A stretch of DNA of 64,000 bases from Tanypteryx hageni (taxonomy: Eukaryota; Arthropoda; Insecta; Odonata; Petaluridae). The translations under genes were made by a program, and so were the position numbers. The stretch is taken from positions 129,929,547 through 129,993,546 of the forward strand of contig CM054116.1 of NCBI GenBank assembly GCA_028673005.1, given 5' to 3'. The notes under the pieces are model-generated. The model saw nothing but the letters and a program-made list of their open reading frames with translations. It was not told the origin of the DNA and ran no database searches. Positions 1-11,289 of this stretch are shown here, one piece after another. Position 1 is the first letter of the stretch; each line of letters starts with the position of its first letter.

Positions 1-120
1 TCATCCAGAGGGCCTTGTTATCCCTGAGGGACCGAGAAGAGGAGAGCAGAAAAGGAATGCCTGGTAATTTATCTCGATTAATCTAGCACGGGCGTTTAAT
101 GAAATCGAATTGCCCACGAC

Positions 121-715
121 CACCGCCGCCGAACCCACCTACGCCCCTTCTTTTCCTCTTCCCACTCCATCTCTCCCTCCTCTCCCTCTCTCTCCTCCCT
201 TTCTCTCCTCCTCACTCCCTCCTCTTTTCTCCCTCTTCCAATCTTCCTCCTCCACTCTCCGTTCTCCACTCTCCCTTCTCCACTCTCCCTCCTCCACGCT
301 CCCTCCTCAACTCTCCCTCCTCAACTCTCCCTCCTCAACTCTCCCTCCTCAACTCACCCTACTCCTCTCTACCACATCCCTCTCTCTCTCTCTCCTCTCT
401 CTTTTCCATTCTTTTTTGTCTGCCGCCCCCACCCCTTCATCTGAGAAAAAATTAAGAGCCTTTTCCCTTCTAAATCCACTTACAACCACATTCATTCACT
501 CATTCTTTCTCCTTTTCCCTCCGTCTCTTCCTCCATCCTCCTCACCTTCCCTATCTGTCTCTCCCTTACATATTTTTCCTACCTGTCAATCTCTTTACTT
601 GGATTTTTTTCTTCTTTTCCCGCTTTCTCACCCGCCTCTGCTCCCCATCTCAGCCCCTCTCTCCCTTTCTCTCCTCCTCCATCTATCACTTTCTCTCCCC
701 CTCCAAGTATTCGTT
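121..715. repeat. polypyrimidine tract with 15-bp minisatellite
   Basis: The plus strand is almost entirely C and T. Around 235-360 it becomes a tandem array of a unit close to CTCTCCCTCCTCAAC (15 bp), with variants of CTCCACTCTCC on the left. The long open frames across it are composition artefacts rich in Ser, Leu and Pro. No gene is seen. Confidence 0.8.
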
Positions 716-1185
716 CAGGGGTCTTAAACTCGCGGCCCACATGCTGCCCCTGTGGTACATTTCTGCGAAGTAAACTAGTTAACACTAGCGGCCAAAACTC
801 AAACGTATATCTTATAAAATATTTCACGTAAATCTAAGAAATTTTAGAAGTACGTACCTATATTACATCAGCACTTTTAAAATGTGAGCAGTTTCTTGCT
901 CATTCCGATTTATAAAAATTTTGAGGAGATGGGGTACTATGCATGTTCATTCCATTGCCAGCTTGTTTCTTGCGTGTCCTAAGAACCTAATCCTCAACAC
1001 CGAATCTAGTATTCTTGTCATGAATGGGTTTAGGGCCGCATCATAAGGATTTCTTCCTTTGTGGAAGGGGAGAATGAAAGTTCAAAGAATATGAAACGGT
1101 GTGAGGACTTGGAAAGTACGTGGCCCACGGCTTTGATGGAGGGCCTTCATGCGGCCCGCAGACTGACGTGGGTTTGAGACCCCTG
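716..1185. mobile_element. non-autonomous hAT element (470 bp)
   Basis: The left end reads CAGGGGTCTTAAACTCGCGG and the right end, reverse-complemented, reads CAGGGGTCTCAAACCCACGT, a terminal inverted repeat typical of hAT elements. The flanks carry an 8-bp target-site duplication with one mismatch (TATTCGTT at 708-715, CATTCGTT at 1186-1193). The interior is AT-rich with no transposase, and GCGGCCC motifs sit just inside both ends, as is common in hAT-derived miniature elements. It is a deletion derivative that would depend on a transposase supplied elsewhere. Confidence 0.8.
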
Positions 1186-1193
1186 CATTCGTT

Positions 1194-2879
1194 CCTCCGC
1201 CCTCGTGAATTTCAAGGCCTACCTGCAATATTTTCTTCCCACCCCTTCTAAGCGTCTTCTTCCCTTTTACTTTCTCTATCCTTTGTTTCGATTCCCTCTT
1301 TCCCTCCCTCTCTCCACCTAGCAGTCTACACTCTTACCTTCGCATGCTATTCTCTCGCCTTAAACATGATCAGAGCTTGACTACACATGTGACTGCAAAT
1401 CGCACTTAAAAAGGAATTCGATTGTCTCGATTTCGCACGAATGAATCCGATTATCGATCAATCCTTCGATGTTTTTTTCTCTTCTGGCCTCCACTTTTCT
1501 TCTCACCCTTCCTCTTTGCCTTCCTGCCTCCCCATTTATTTCTCTCTGCTTTTCTTGTCTGCCTTTCCACCTCTTTATTTTCCCGTTCCCAATTCTCCTT
1601 TTTCATTCATCCCTCTATTCTTCCGCTGGATCCCATTTTGCTATTCGTTCATCAAGCCAATTATCCTTCCGTGCTTTTATCTCTTTTTTCCCTTTATTTT
1701 CGAAACCTATCCTCTTATCCTTAAAAATCCCCTCTCTTCCTCCATTTCTCTCCCATCTACCCTCTCTCTTTAAATGTAATAATGGACCTTATGGTCCAAA
1801 TATCGCCCGAATGAAGACGCTTATCTATCTATCTATTTATCTATCTTTCTCTCACAATCAGTAGTTTTACGCGCCTCGTTTCTCCCTCCGTTCTCTTTTC
1901 TTTTCCGTTTGTCAATATCTCCGCTTTCACCCTTCGAATTATCCCGTTCTCCTTCCTTTCTCTTCTTTTTCGCCCCATCATCATCGGCACCTCGTCAAAA
2001 GAGCCTTAGTTCGACGGACTTCTCACAAGAATCAAGGGAAACACGCGTGGTTTTTGCTCTCTCTGCCACTCCCACCACATTTAGGATCTCTTCCTTCCAC
2101 CCGTTATACTCCTTCCTTCTCTCTGCCCTCCCCTCCCAACCACTCAACTCACTTAGAGTCCATCGTCTAGGCCCTGGGTCGGTCTGCCTGCCTTCCTTCC
2201 GCTCCACTGCGTTTCGCCTTTAACTTGAGGATAACTTACACCGGCTGTTTCATTCTCAAAAGCCTGCCCAGTACGGCAAGCATCACGCTAAGCTCATCGG
2301 AACTAGTGCCGGGGATTATAAGGCAGAAGGGGCGACTCATTTGGACTCTCTCCTTGCCATTTTCGAGCACATGCTACACAGGAACTAGTCCACGTTAGCC
2401 AGCTTATGCGAGTAGCGAGGGCGCTATCTAGTGAGCAGACTACCTTTTGCCCTCTCCGAACCAACTTGCTCATTCCTCGCCGTTGCGAAACACAAAGTTC
2501 GATGATGGCCATCAAATTGTTTGCGTCGTTGACATTCCATTTTAATATCGCTATAAAATCGATTATGCCTTTGGCGTTACACAGGAGCGCATATATTTCA
2601 ATTTATGCCTGAATTATAACCAAGTAGACCGGGAAACTTGGAAATGAGTTTTTAATGCGCAAAAGTATTTTGGAATGGGTTTAAAAAACTTAAAACGGCA
2701 TTTTAATTGGCAATACGAATACTTAGGTTATGAAATTTGGTTTCTGTAAGTCTCTCATTGTTAAAGATACTAAACGACTTTTCTTAATCTTCATTGAAGC
2801 ATATTCTTTGTGATATGTACATTAGATTTATCGATTATCTAAGTTTCATATGAGAAACATTGATAAAGTTATTTTTCTA
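1194..2879. other. gene-free stretch, pyrimidine-biased
   Basis: Mostly C/T-biased sequence as far as about 2220, then ordinary mixed sequence. A short TATC microsatellite lies at 1821-1850. Open frames here are low-complexity, and no domain, RNA gene or transposon end was recognised. Confidence 0.6.
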
Positions 2880-3806
2880 AGATTATAATCTTATAAATAT
2901 TTTTGGATTGCGTGTGTGCGTGTATGTGTGTTTGTGTGCATGTATGTTTTTATACGTTTTTACACCGTTGAAGCTATCGAATTCAAAAGTTTCATGAGAC
3001 ATTCTATGGACCAAAGGAAGAACTTGGTCTAGCTTTGCAAACCGTGGGGTCTCTTATACCCCATGGGGTCAACAAAATACTATTTCCATAAGAATGCATG
3101 GGAAATGGTGTGGAGAAACCCCAAAATGCCAGGCAGCCCTTCAATTATGTGGACATAAATATTCCTAAATATTAACGTACGATCACGGGAAATGGCTTAT
3201 TTTACGCTCGAAAGACTGAATATTTTAATTATGTTAATTTTCTTTCGTATTACATGCAAAATCGCTCGAAAAGATTTTTTAAGTGAAAAATTTATCGGTT
3301 TAGATGACCATTTTCCAGGCGGCAACGAAGCTAAATTTCTTAATTGTTGCCCTTTCAAAGGAAGATAGCCACGTAAAGATTAATGCAAGGAAAATCCGCG
3401 CCATGGCGCGCCGTAGAGAAAGAATAGCCAACGCCAAGATAAGAGATACAAATGGATTCATACCTAAATATAGTCTATGAATACTTTTAAAGTGAGTCTA
3501 ATGATTTTTAAGGAATATTATAACATTGTTATATTTTACCAATAACATTGAAAGATTTCTCGCAAAATAAATCGATACATCTACATACACTTGTTCGGTA
3601 ACCAAGATGTTGTTTACTGTTTACGTTTTGGCTAATAGTATTTACATAATCCACATAATTTTATTGCTGCTTTAAAGGCTTCGGTGCACCTATCCATGTG
3701 AATATTAAGTAAGACGTAATGCGTAATTATGTTAATGGTAAAACTTTACAATACAATACGCAATAAAAACAATTCTTTCCCGAGTTAAGCCGGGCGTTTC
3801 AGCTAG
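2880..3806 (+). mobile_element. Helitron-like non-autonomous repeat, copy 1
   Basis: This segment is matched in inverse orientation at 48690-49700: both contain a block with the motif CCCCATGGGGTCAACAAAAT, a GTGTGTG tract at the far end, and a shared terminus. The right terminus reads GCCGGGCGTTTCAGCTAG followed by T, with a small GC-rich hairpin (CCCG...CGGG) about ten bases before it. A hairpin followed by CTAG and insertion next to T is the layout of Helitron 3' ends. No Rep/helicase coding sequence is present, so the class is inferred from the end structure. A non-Helitron repeat with the same ends remains possible. Confidence 0.45.
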
Positions 3807-5149
3807 TATTTCATAATCCTCTCATTAATGAAATCAAATGCTCCAGTGCTTTCTCTACACCAAAGATTGTCGAGTTTTTATGTGGAGTGCCGAATTCTTC
3901 GAATTAATTGGGTCTGAAGCCTGTCACTAATAAAACTCTCTGCTTGTATTTATTAGTTATTTTGATAATCTATCCATCTTAGAAGAGCATTCAAAGTTAT
4001 AACAATGCAGCAGTAATATGATGGATATACATCACATTTTAAAACTGTTGGCATGCCACAGAATATCTCTTGGGGTGGCGAAATAGGTACGTGCGCTGAA
4101 AGTCAGCCACCAATTCTCAATAACACAACCTCACTTTGCTTTAGAATTCGAAAGAAAAGTCTTTAGCGCGTTTTATCTTATAAACGCCCTTGTTTTTGCT
4201 ATGCCAGTCCGTCCATCCATCTGTAAAATCAATTAAATTAAAGTACCAAGTAAAGGGCAAGAAATATAAGACTGAAATTTGCAGTGTGTGTGATCTTTGA
4301 TGCCACTTAACGCGCTGTCAAAAGAAGATTTTTTTGAGGTATCGGTATGCGGCAGGGAGTGTCTTCAGGTTTTTCAAATTAAGATTCTGAGAAAATGCTC
4401 ACAGATGAAAGGTTAAATATATTCACCATTTGTGTGACCTTCAGTCACTGCAGAAGAAATATTTTTGAAAAATCGGGGAGCGTCAGGGGGAGCCTTTTAT
4501 TTTGATAAATCAGAGAACGTTATGAGAGCCCTATTTCATTATGTTGTGGGTTCATATCATAAGCCAATACTCAATAGATTAGAGTATAACACGTGTAAGA
4601 GTATGGTTATACTTCTGAAATCAATTTCTGAATTAATTTGTCATAATTATGGTGTTAAATTTATAAATAATTTTAAGTTTACAATTCTCGATATAGCTCG
4701 ATAAATAAATCGCCTCTTTTTATATTGCGCCACAAATTAAGCTCTCATTCATGTTGAACATTTCGTTTTTTCCTCGTCTATACGGTATAAATAACGTTTC
4801 CGTAATTACTTCGAAGAAGAATCATCTGGAGTCACACATTTTAAACTCCATAGGATGTTTCATTTCTTTTCGTTGCCGTCCGACGCAGTCACTGATAGCC
4901 TTCGTATTAGAAGCGGCGCCCACCGTAGACATGGAGGGGGAAGAGCTATCTTTTACTTGGGAACAGAGGAAGCTCGGCGATAAACAGAAAACGCAGAATG
5001 CAATCAGAAATAGTTGCTATGCTAGGGGCGAAATCTGAACAAAGGTCAATTAATTGGGGAGAGAAATTTAAAGGAACTAAAATCTGGTGTAGTTGATGTA
5101 ATGTTCCAAAACGTGGTATCATTCTGACAAGCTTACATTTGTTTGAACT
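3807..5149. other. gene-free AT-rich stretch
   Basis: AT-rich sequence with short open frames at 4465-4704 and 4751-5038 that have no recognisable domain or coding signature. No transposon ends or RNA genes were seen. Confidence 0.5.
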
Positions 5150-6249
5150 TATGCATTCTCTCTCTCCATATATTTATACCAGTAAAAGGTGCTTGCATTC
5201 TTCAAGCATTTCATCTCACCATGAAAAAATTTTTCAAAGAGATATTTCATCATTGGAAATATTTTTTTAATTCTAAAGATTTCACCTCTACATCGATTTT
5301 CGTTCTTTTCTTATGTAACAATAATAGAGTAAAACAAACCCTAAAATTTGCAATTTTAAGAATATTACACTTTTTCCACAGTAAGGTACTAACGCCACAA
5401 ATTTCTGCCAAATTTTAAAGTTGTAGATTATACAGAAGTGAAATAATATTTATCTATTTTTTTTAATTTAAAATATTTTAACGGCCGCAACATATTCATC
5501 GAGATTTTCAAATGATTATTTGGGTATGTGTACTAAGCTGTAAATAACTTTAAATTTTCAGCTCCAACACGACATTGCTTTTTTCACAATTCTCTAATAA
5601 TTACTGTTTTTCGATTTTGACGTCGTTACAAGTTTATGCCGTAGTTTTAAATCAATTGCATTATAATACAATCCACTGATTCTCTTTAGAAGTACTAAAT
5701 GAAAGATATTATCATATACAGTTCATCAACCCCAATAATTGAAAGGAGTAACGCTCTTTTATTTAATAACATATATCGCGTTTTAAAATTATGACGTCAT
5801 CATATGTATACGTCTTTGGTTGAAATCAATGGGACAGTAAGAATTTCCCTATTAATAAGCATTATAGCGATGGTATTATAATACGGATTGCCAATTCCTA
5901 TTGAAAAGCATTGTCCTGGTTGCTATGGCAGCTGAAGTTCTCTATTATTGAACATTTGCCGATTAGAATTTAGTTTTAAAAAATAAGGAACCTCATTCTC
6001 TTAGCTATAGAAATGTTTTCTTTTCGAGTTTCTATCTGAATTATAACTAATTTAAAAATAAAAATTTATGAAACTCCACAGATTTCCATGTTTTTCTTAT
6101 GGAGTATCGAAATGGAAAACTGGGGTAAAAAATACCGCACTAAAAATGAAAATTTTTGGAATTTTCGATTTTTCTGGTTGGTTGTACCTAGTATCCTATC
6201 ATCCTGCCAAATGTCAGGTCCGTTGCATATCTAGAAGTCCCTTAGGTTT

Positions 6250-6251
<2 letters not shown>

Positions 6252-6311
<60 letters not shown>
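6252..6311. repeat. (TA)n microsatellite
   Basis: About 60 bases of nearly perfect TA dinucleotide repeat inside the F3 repeat field. Confidence 0.95.
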
Positions 6312-6312
<1 letters not shown>

Positions 6313-6549
6313 CCGTCAGAAACAGCTATTTATAATAGATACTAGTAGAAGGTGCTTGCATCCTGCATGGATTTCATCTCACATTGAAAAAACATTAATT
6401 GTAAAATTTTGAGATGGTTTCAATGATCACATCAATATATTTAATAATTCTCTAATATTTCCTGTTTTTGAATTTTGATGTCGTTTTCATTTTTGTAACA
6501 TATCGGGAAGTTATCTAAACCTAATCTTCTTACGGAAAAAGAACACAAC

Positions 6550-6622
6550 TTCTGGAGCGCCTGGATTCGAACCGAGGACACCTACATAAGATGTCATATT
6601 ATCCGAAGACCTACTCATGACA
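6550..6622 (-). pseudogene. tRNA-like relic
   Basis: On the minus strand there is a perfect B-box (GGTTCGAATCC, 6563-6573) and, upstream, a 5-bp anticodon-type stem ACATC/GGTGT closing a 7-base loop TTATGTA, which would give anticodon ATG (His). The T stem has one mismatch and no matching acceptor stem is found. It reads as a degenerate tRNA or the head of a tRNA-derived SINE rather than a functional gene. Confidence 0.4.
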
Positions 6623-7223
6623 TCTACAAACCCTGAAATTTTCAGCGCAATATTCCTCTTAGTATTGTCTGCGCACCAAATATGTTTTCCCTTTGCTTTT
6701 AAATGTCACGGTCTGAGTGTGACGTCATGACACTAAGCTACTTTTCAGTTCGTGGCACTAAGGTCTTGTTCAGTTTTATTAACACGTAAAATAAATTTCT
6801 GAAGAAAAGCATTGTCTCGCAGTCATGACAGAAATATTGGGCCATTGTTATAAATTGTATAAAATCCCGTTTTTATGTAGTAAAAACCGAATAATTGGAC
6901 TAATTTGGCACGGATTCGTGTTCTACTTTCAAGAAAAATGATTTTAATTCTTTTTTCCATCTTTTAATTTAGATTTGGAGTTTGTACCTTAATTAAAAGT
7001 AATTTTAAAATGCAATTATAAAAAGGCTTGTACGGATTTAAATGGTTTTCTTATGGGTTTTCAAAATGAACGTTTTGGGGTGTAAATGACCCCGTTGTAA
7101 GGGAAAATTTTGAAATTTTCGATTTTTTCTGACGGTTTTGGACCAACACGAAGGTTCCCTCCAATTTGCAGCTCTATAGAATATTTAGAAGTATCTTAGG
7201 TTTTATATCATTATATATAATAT

Positions 7224-7320
7224 ATCCTCCGTAAGAAGCAGCTATTTATTATAGATATTCTCTGTAAGAAGCAGCTATTTATAATATATATCCTCTGTAA
7301 GAAGCAGCTATTTATAATGA
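7224..7320 (+). repeat. 33-bp tandem repeat, three copies
   Basis: The motif GTAAGAAGCAGCTATTTA begins at 7231, 7264 and 7297, giving a strict 33-bp period. A single diverged copy (CTCTGTAAGGAACG) occurs near 35235 in the related repeat, so the triplication is local to this copy. Confidence 0.85.
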
Positions 7321-7330
7321 TATGGGAAGG

Positions 7331-9086
7331 TCCACTTTATACGCCTAAAATATTTTTTAATCGATGGAAAGAAGAAAAGCAAATGAATAAAATCAAATAA
7401 TTTAAGAGTGTAATAAAAGTCACGCTCTTAACGCTTATCATTTACAATGGTAAATAATGGCACAATAATCATTTGGTAAAACACTTAATACCCGTCATTG
7501 CCTTGGTGATAAGTCAGTAAAATGAGGCGATAATTATATAAGCCATTATCTTTACTACGACAGTGTTGTGGGCATTTACATTCCATATACCATTCGCCTA
7601 CCTTTCGCGATCGAGAACGGCTGCGAAATCATTTCATTCTCAAAACTCAAATCCTTACGTGTTTACTAAAATAGCACCCGTAAACGCTGTTATCGATGGT
7701 TGTTAGAGAATTGGGGCAGCGCTTCAATCAGAAAGATCGGATGCAGCAACAACCCATACCCTTCCCTGTTTCCCTCCTTCCCTTCCTCCGCAGCCTCCAC
7801 ATCCGTCTTCTCCAATCCCCACCTTCTCCCTCAATCCCCACCTTCTCATTGAATCCCCACCCCTCTGCCCATTCTCTCCAATCGGCCGATTCTTATTACG
7901 CTCGAACGGACAGAGATGTGAAGCTCTGATTGGTTCCGCTGAGTCATTGAGAATCCAATTACCACAGATAAGTATGCCGTCCGGCGTTAGTCGTACGAGA
8001 GAGAGTATCAACACAGCTCTGTATCGGACAGTATGCCTAGTGCATAAATTGTTGTGTTGGCGTGATGCTGAAGGGTTCGGGAAATAAAAGCGTGACATAA
8101 CCCCCGCCGCTCTTGATTCAGGAAGAGTGTTCCCGCACTGAACACGCTGCGCCAGCACGGGAAATGACCCCGCTAATCGAAGGATAAATAGAACACCTAT
8201 GACTGCTAAAAAAGGGACGTTTGTGAAAACTTTAAATTTGAGCGTTGCACGCGATCGATCGCCGCCGGCGCGAAATGGCTGCGTCTTCTCGATCAAACGA
8301 TTTCTTTGCGGGCGATGCGATTTATCCTTCCGGTGCGCACTTTGCATCTGGAGATAAAACGTTTAAGTGCAAACGCACGTCAAAAGGAATATGTTGAGGG
8401 GATTCATTTTTACAACGGAGATTCAGAGCAAATGCAATCTTCGAGAGAAGAGCTTCTAGAGGTTTTTAGATTGTGCCCCATAGGCAAGAAAGTTTTGACT
8501 TTGGGTTTTATGCCTTTCAAAGATGTTACAAGTATATTTGAAATCATTGGCAATTTTACCTTACCCTAGCAATAATTTTTGCTTGATTTATGAAAAAATG
8601 GGACTGTTGCGAATGGATATAATGACAAATTTCTTTCTGTTTTGTTTTCCTGGTCTATTCCGCTTACACATTTTTATCGAAAAAATTGACCCGAACTTTT
8701 GTTTACTATTGCTTTCCCTCAATCGATGATTAACATCTTCCTCTTCAGTTGTGTTTGCTTGTTTTCTATTTTTAATAATTCTTCGATGAATAAAGTAGCG
8801 CAGCATTCCATTCTCTCTCCTTCCCAACAACAGTCTATTTTAGTATAATATGTTAATTTAAATTTGCTTCTTCTGCTACAACTGCAATTTTTTTCTTTCC
8901 AGCAAAACCTGTTTTGTCTACTTTACACTTTATCTCAAGTTATTCAATCACTGAGCACCAGTGCTCGAGCTTCAGGCTCAAGTCGACTAAAGGGAATGGT
9001 TTCAATCTTCCATAAGACGCTCAATATCTCAGCCGTTTGATTGACTACAAAATCCGTTTTAAAAGGGTTAATTCATCTAGTTATTG
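7331..9086. other. gene-free stretch with one long unassigned frame
   Basis: The part from 7690 to 8350 is richer in G, C and CpG than its surroundings. It holds a 207-codon minus-strand frame (7724-8347) and, on the plus strand, a 40-codon frame at 8275-8397 whose ATG sits in a good Kozak-like context (GCGAAATGGCTG). Neither encodes a domain I recognise. It could be a promoter-proximal or first-exon region of an unseen gene, but no splice structure can be demonstrated. The rest, to 9086, is AT-rich and shows nothing. Confidence 0.3.
7724..8347 (-). CDS. unassigned 207-codon open frame, doubtful
   Basis: This is the longest open frame outside the low-complexity tracts. Residues 40-65 include a short hydrophobic run (PFLAVIGVLFILRLAG) that could be a membrane segment. 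The C-terminal 40 residues are Gly/Arg-rich because they read the antisense of a C-rich tract. No family, motif or repeat structure is recognised, and the N-terminal part reads antisense to a CpG-rich segment, which by itself favours long open frames. It is listed only because its length is unusual for this AT-rich window. Chance is the likeliest explanation. Confidence 0.12.
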   Translation of the reverse strand: MQSAHRKDKSHRPQRNRLIEKTQPFRAGGDRSRATLKFKVFTNVPFLAVIGVLFILRLAGSFPVLAQRVQCGNTLPESRAAGVMSRFYFPNPSASRQHNNLCTRHTVRYRAVLILSLVRLTPDGILICGNWILNDSAEPIRASHLCPFERNKNRPIGENGQRGGDSMRRWGLREKVGIGEDGCGGCGGREGGKQGRVWVVAASDLSD

Positions 9087-9985
9087 CATAAAATACAACG
9101 TATTATTGCGTATCGACCGGAGTTAACAAAGATTATTCCGCGTCTTGGGCGATCGTTTTGAGACGAACTGTCCCATTCACATTACTCTCTCGTAATCCAC
9201 AAGATACTTATAAGTTAAACAAACGATGCGACCCATTTAAACAACACTGGTGATGGCCCAAGACAAACACATTTAACACAATGGTAACATGACAGGAAAA
9301 ATGCTTACAAATATATTGGAATCCAAATAATACATAGCAGAAATATACAAGAGAAATACGCAATACAATTGTTAACTTTGGAAGGATAATAAACGATACG
9401 AAAATTGCAGTTGGACGCAGGTAGGAATCTTGCCGGCTGATCTCTGCCTTGTCTCGGCTTTCTCGCTAGTCCATGCCGTTCTCTGCTCGAGCCTCCGCTT
9501 CCACTCGAGACAGTCTCTGTCGGTCTCTGTTCTCTCACTGCTCGCTCGTCGACACTCCGCCGACGTGCCAGCCTCCAACACCCTTGATTCGATCTCTTCT
9601 CGAAATGAGGGCGTACCTCTCGCGGAAATTTATTGGTTAATTAACGCAATTGTAGCGTTCTCTTCTGGGATAATGTCTGTGCCTTATAAAAGGAAAAACT
9701 CCGGAAATAACGCGCGTATGCAGTCGTTCGCGCGTTTGCTGGAGTTTGAAAAACTGATGGGAGACACGAGGCTAGGGGAGGCTAAAATGCTGCAATTTAA
9801 ACGTACTATTATAATTCGCGATTTTTATTTAACAGTCATTCTTGAATCGTGATGAAAGCGTAAGCAGGCCGATGGAATTGTTTGTTTTTGTCTAAGTGAG
9901 GAGTTGTTGGGGGAGAGCTGAAGCAAACTCGCTGCATAATTAGTTCTAATATTAGAAGTACGAGTGGATTTCCATTCATTTGTAA
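9087..9985 (+). repeat. inverted duplication, left copy with 650-bp extra segment
   Basis: Bases 9087-9151 and about 9804-9976 match, in reverse, 12402-12480 and 12250-12402. The shared motif at the junction includes ATTATTCCGCGTCTTGGGCG. The intervening 9152-9803 is present only in this copy. That extra part is less AT-rich and carries a TATA-like CTTATAAAAGG at about 9684. An unassigned 140-codon frame (9430-9852) spans it. Whether the extra piece is an insertion here or a deletion in the other copy is not decided. Confidence 0.6.
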
Positions 9986-10279
9986 TTACTAATGGAATGC
10001 ATTGGACAGTGACGGAACAAATATATCGCTGTTTCTGATGTTGCGAGGTGAGAAACAAAGAGTCCGGGGGCCTTTGGATTCCAAATAAATGTTATATTTC
10101 GTCCAAGATATAACTTTTTTTCAATTCAATAAAAAAACACAAATATTAAATTTCTACATTCAAATCAACATTTTATAAGCAAATGCAACTTGATTTTTTG
10201 TTATGTTTGTGTAAGGAGAACCATTGCAAAATTTGTAGTTCCGCTATTGACACTAACCCGGAGAAATTGATGTAAAACC

Positions 10280-10750
10280 CATGGGCCGATTCAAGGGCGG
10301 GTAAAGGGGGAAATTACCCCCCTAGAATTTCTGAACACTCGAAAAAATTATCATTTAACTCAATTTCTTCGTGTTGAGATGTTGATTTTATAATGTAAAA
10401 TATGTCTAATTAATTGCATATTTATACTTACTAATTGCATTCATTCGCCATTAATACAATATAAATATATAACCTCGTAAAATATGTTATGTATATGTAA
10501 GATTTTTAATTTAAAATCATAAAGACATTGTTAAGTGGCATTAATTTTGTTGAATAAAATTCTATTTAATTCTTTTTTCAATATTAATCGATGTATTGCC
10601 TGTGCAGTCTTAATGTGTTCGCATTTTACTAATAAGTTCTATATTTGCGTTTTCTGATTAAAATGTATTTTAAACAAAAATGTATCAACTGCTTTTTCAT
10701 TCCTACATTACCCTCCCCCCCCCCTTGGATGAAGTCTGAATCCGCCCATG
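10280..10750. mobile_element. non-autonomous hAT-type element (471 bp)
   Basis: The left end is CATGGGCCGATTCA and the right end, reverse-complemented, is CATGGGCGGATTCA (13 of 14 matching). A perfect 8-bp direct duplication, GTAAAACC, flanks it at 10272-10279 and 10751-10758. An 8-bp duplication with short inverted ends indicates the hAT superfamily. The interior is AT-rich with a poly-C/poly-G tract near each end and no transposase. Confidence 0.8.
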
Positions 10751-10758
10751 GTAAAACC

Positions 10759-11289
10759 CAGAGTCCAGAAAAACATTGCTACACCCGAAGTCTCCGAATC
10801 AAAATGACCCAGTTGGCAACCCTAGTAGTAGGTAATTGCAAGATAACTCAATCTCCGAACTATGCGTGACTGCTCGGTTAAACATGCAAATTTATGACTC
10901 ACTTCGCAAAGTTTTGGCGGGTACCACTATATTGTTTAATTTTTTCGTGCGCACGCAACATTTGGAAAATGAAAGGAAATGGATTATCTACGACGAAGAA
11001 ATGAACGTAAATACGTCTATTTTCTTTGCGTATACACAGCATTTGTTGGGGAAAAGAAATGGGTAATTAACGACGAAGGTATTAGGTGATCATACAGATA
11101 ATATTACAACTATTCGAGTAAGATATGTTTTAAGTAATAGTCGATTGTATTATTAATTACAATTGATAAGGAAATTAATCGGTGAATAAAAAATTTGATA
11201 ATTCCTTTTTAGACAGGATTACATAAATCGTAAATAACGCTTGTCTGGCATGTATTCACGCATGATGTGTGCATCTTCCCACTCTTCTT
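10759..11289. other. gene-free AT-rich stretch
   Basis: Short open frames only; no repeat end, RNA gene or domain recognised. Confidence 0.5.

Larger units (their letters stand above)
5150..7330 (+). repeat. decayed dispersed repeat field (family F3)
   Basis: Several blocks recur inside this stretch and again at 34695-35275. A block with AAGGTGCTTGCAT occurs near 5188 and 6350. A block with ATTTTCGATTTTTCTG occurs near 6165 and again, slightly altered, near 7118. A block around GCCAAATTTTAAA occurs near 5408 and 34759. The spacing suggests units of about 1 kb repeated partly in tandem. No coding capacity is visible; the class is unknown. Confidence 0.5.
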
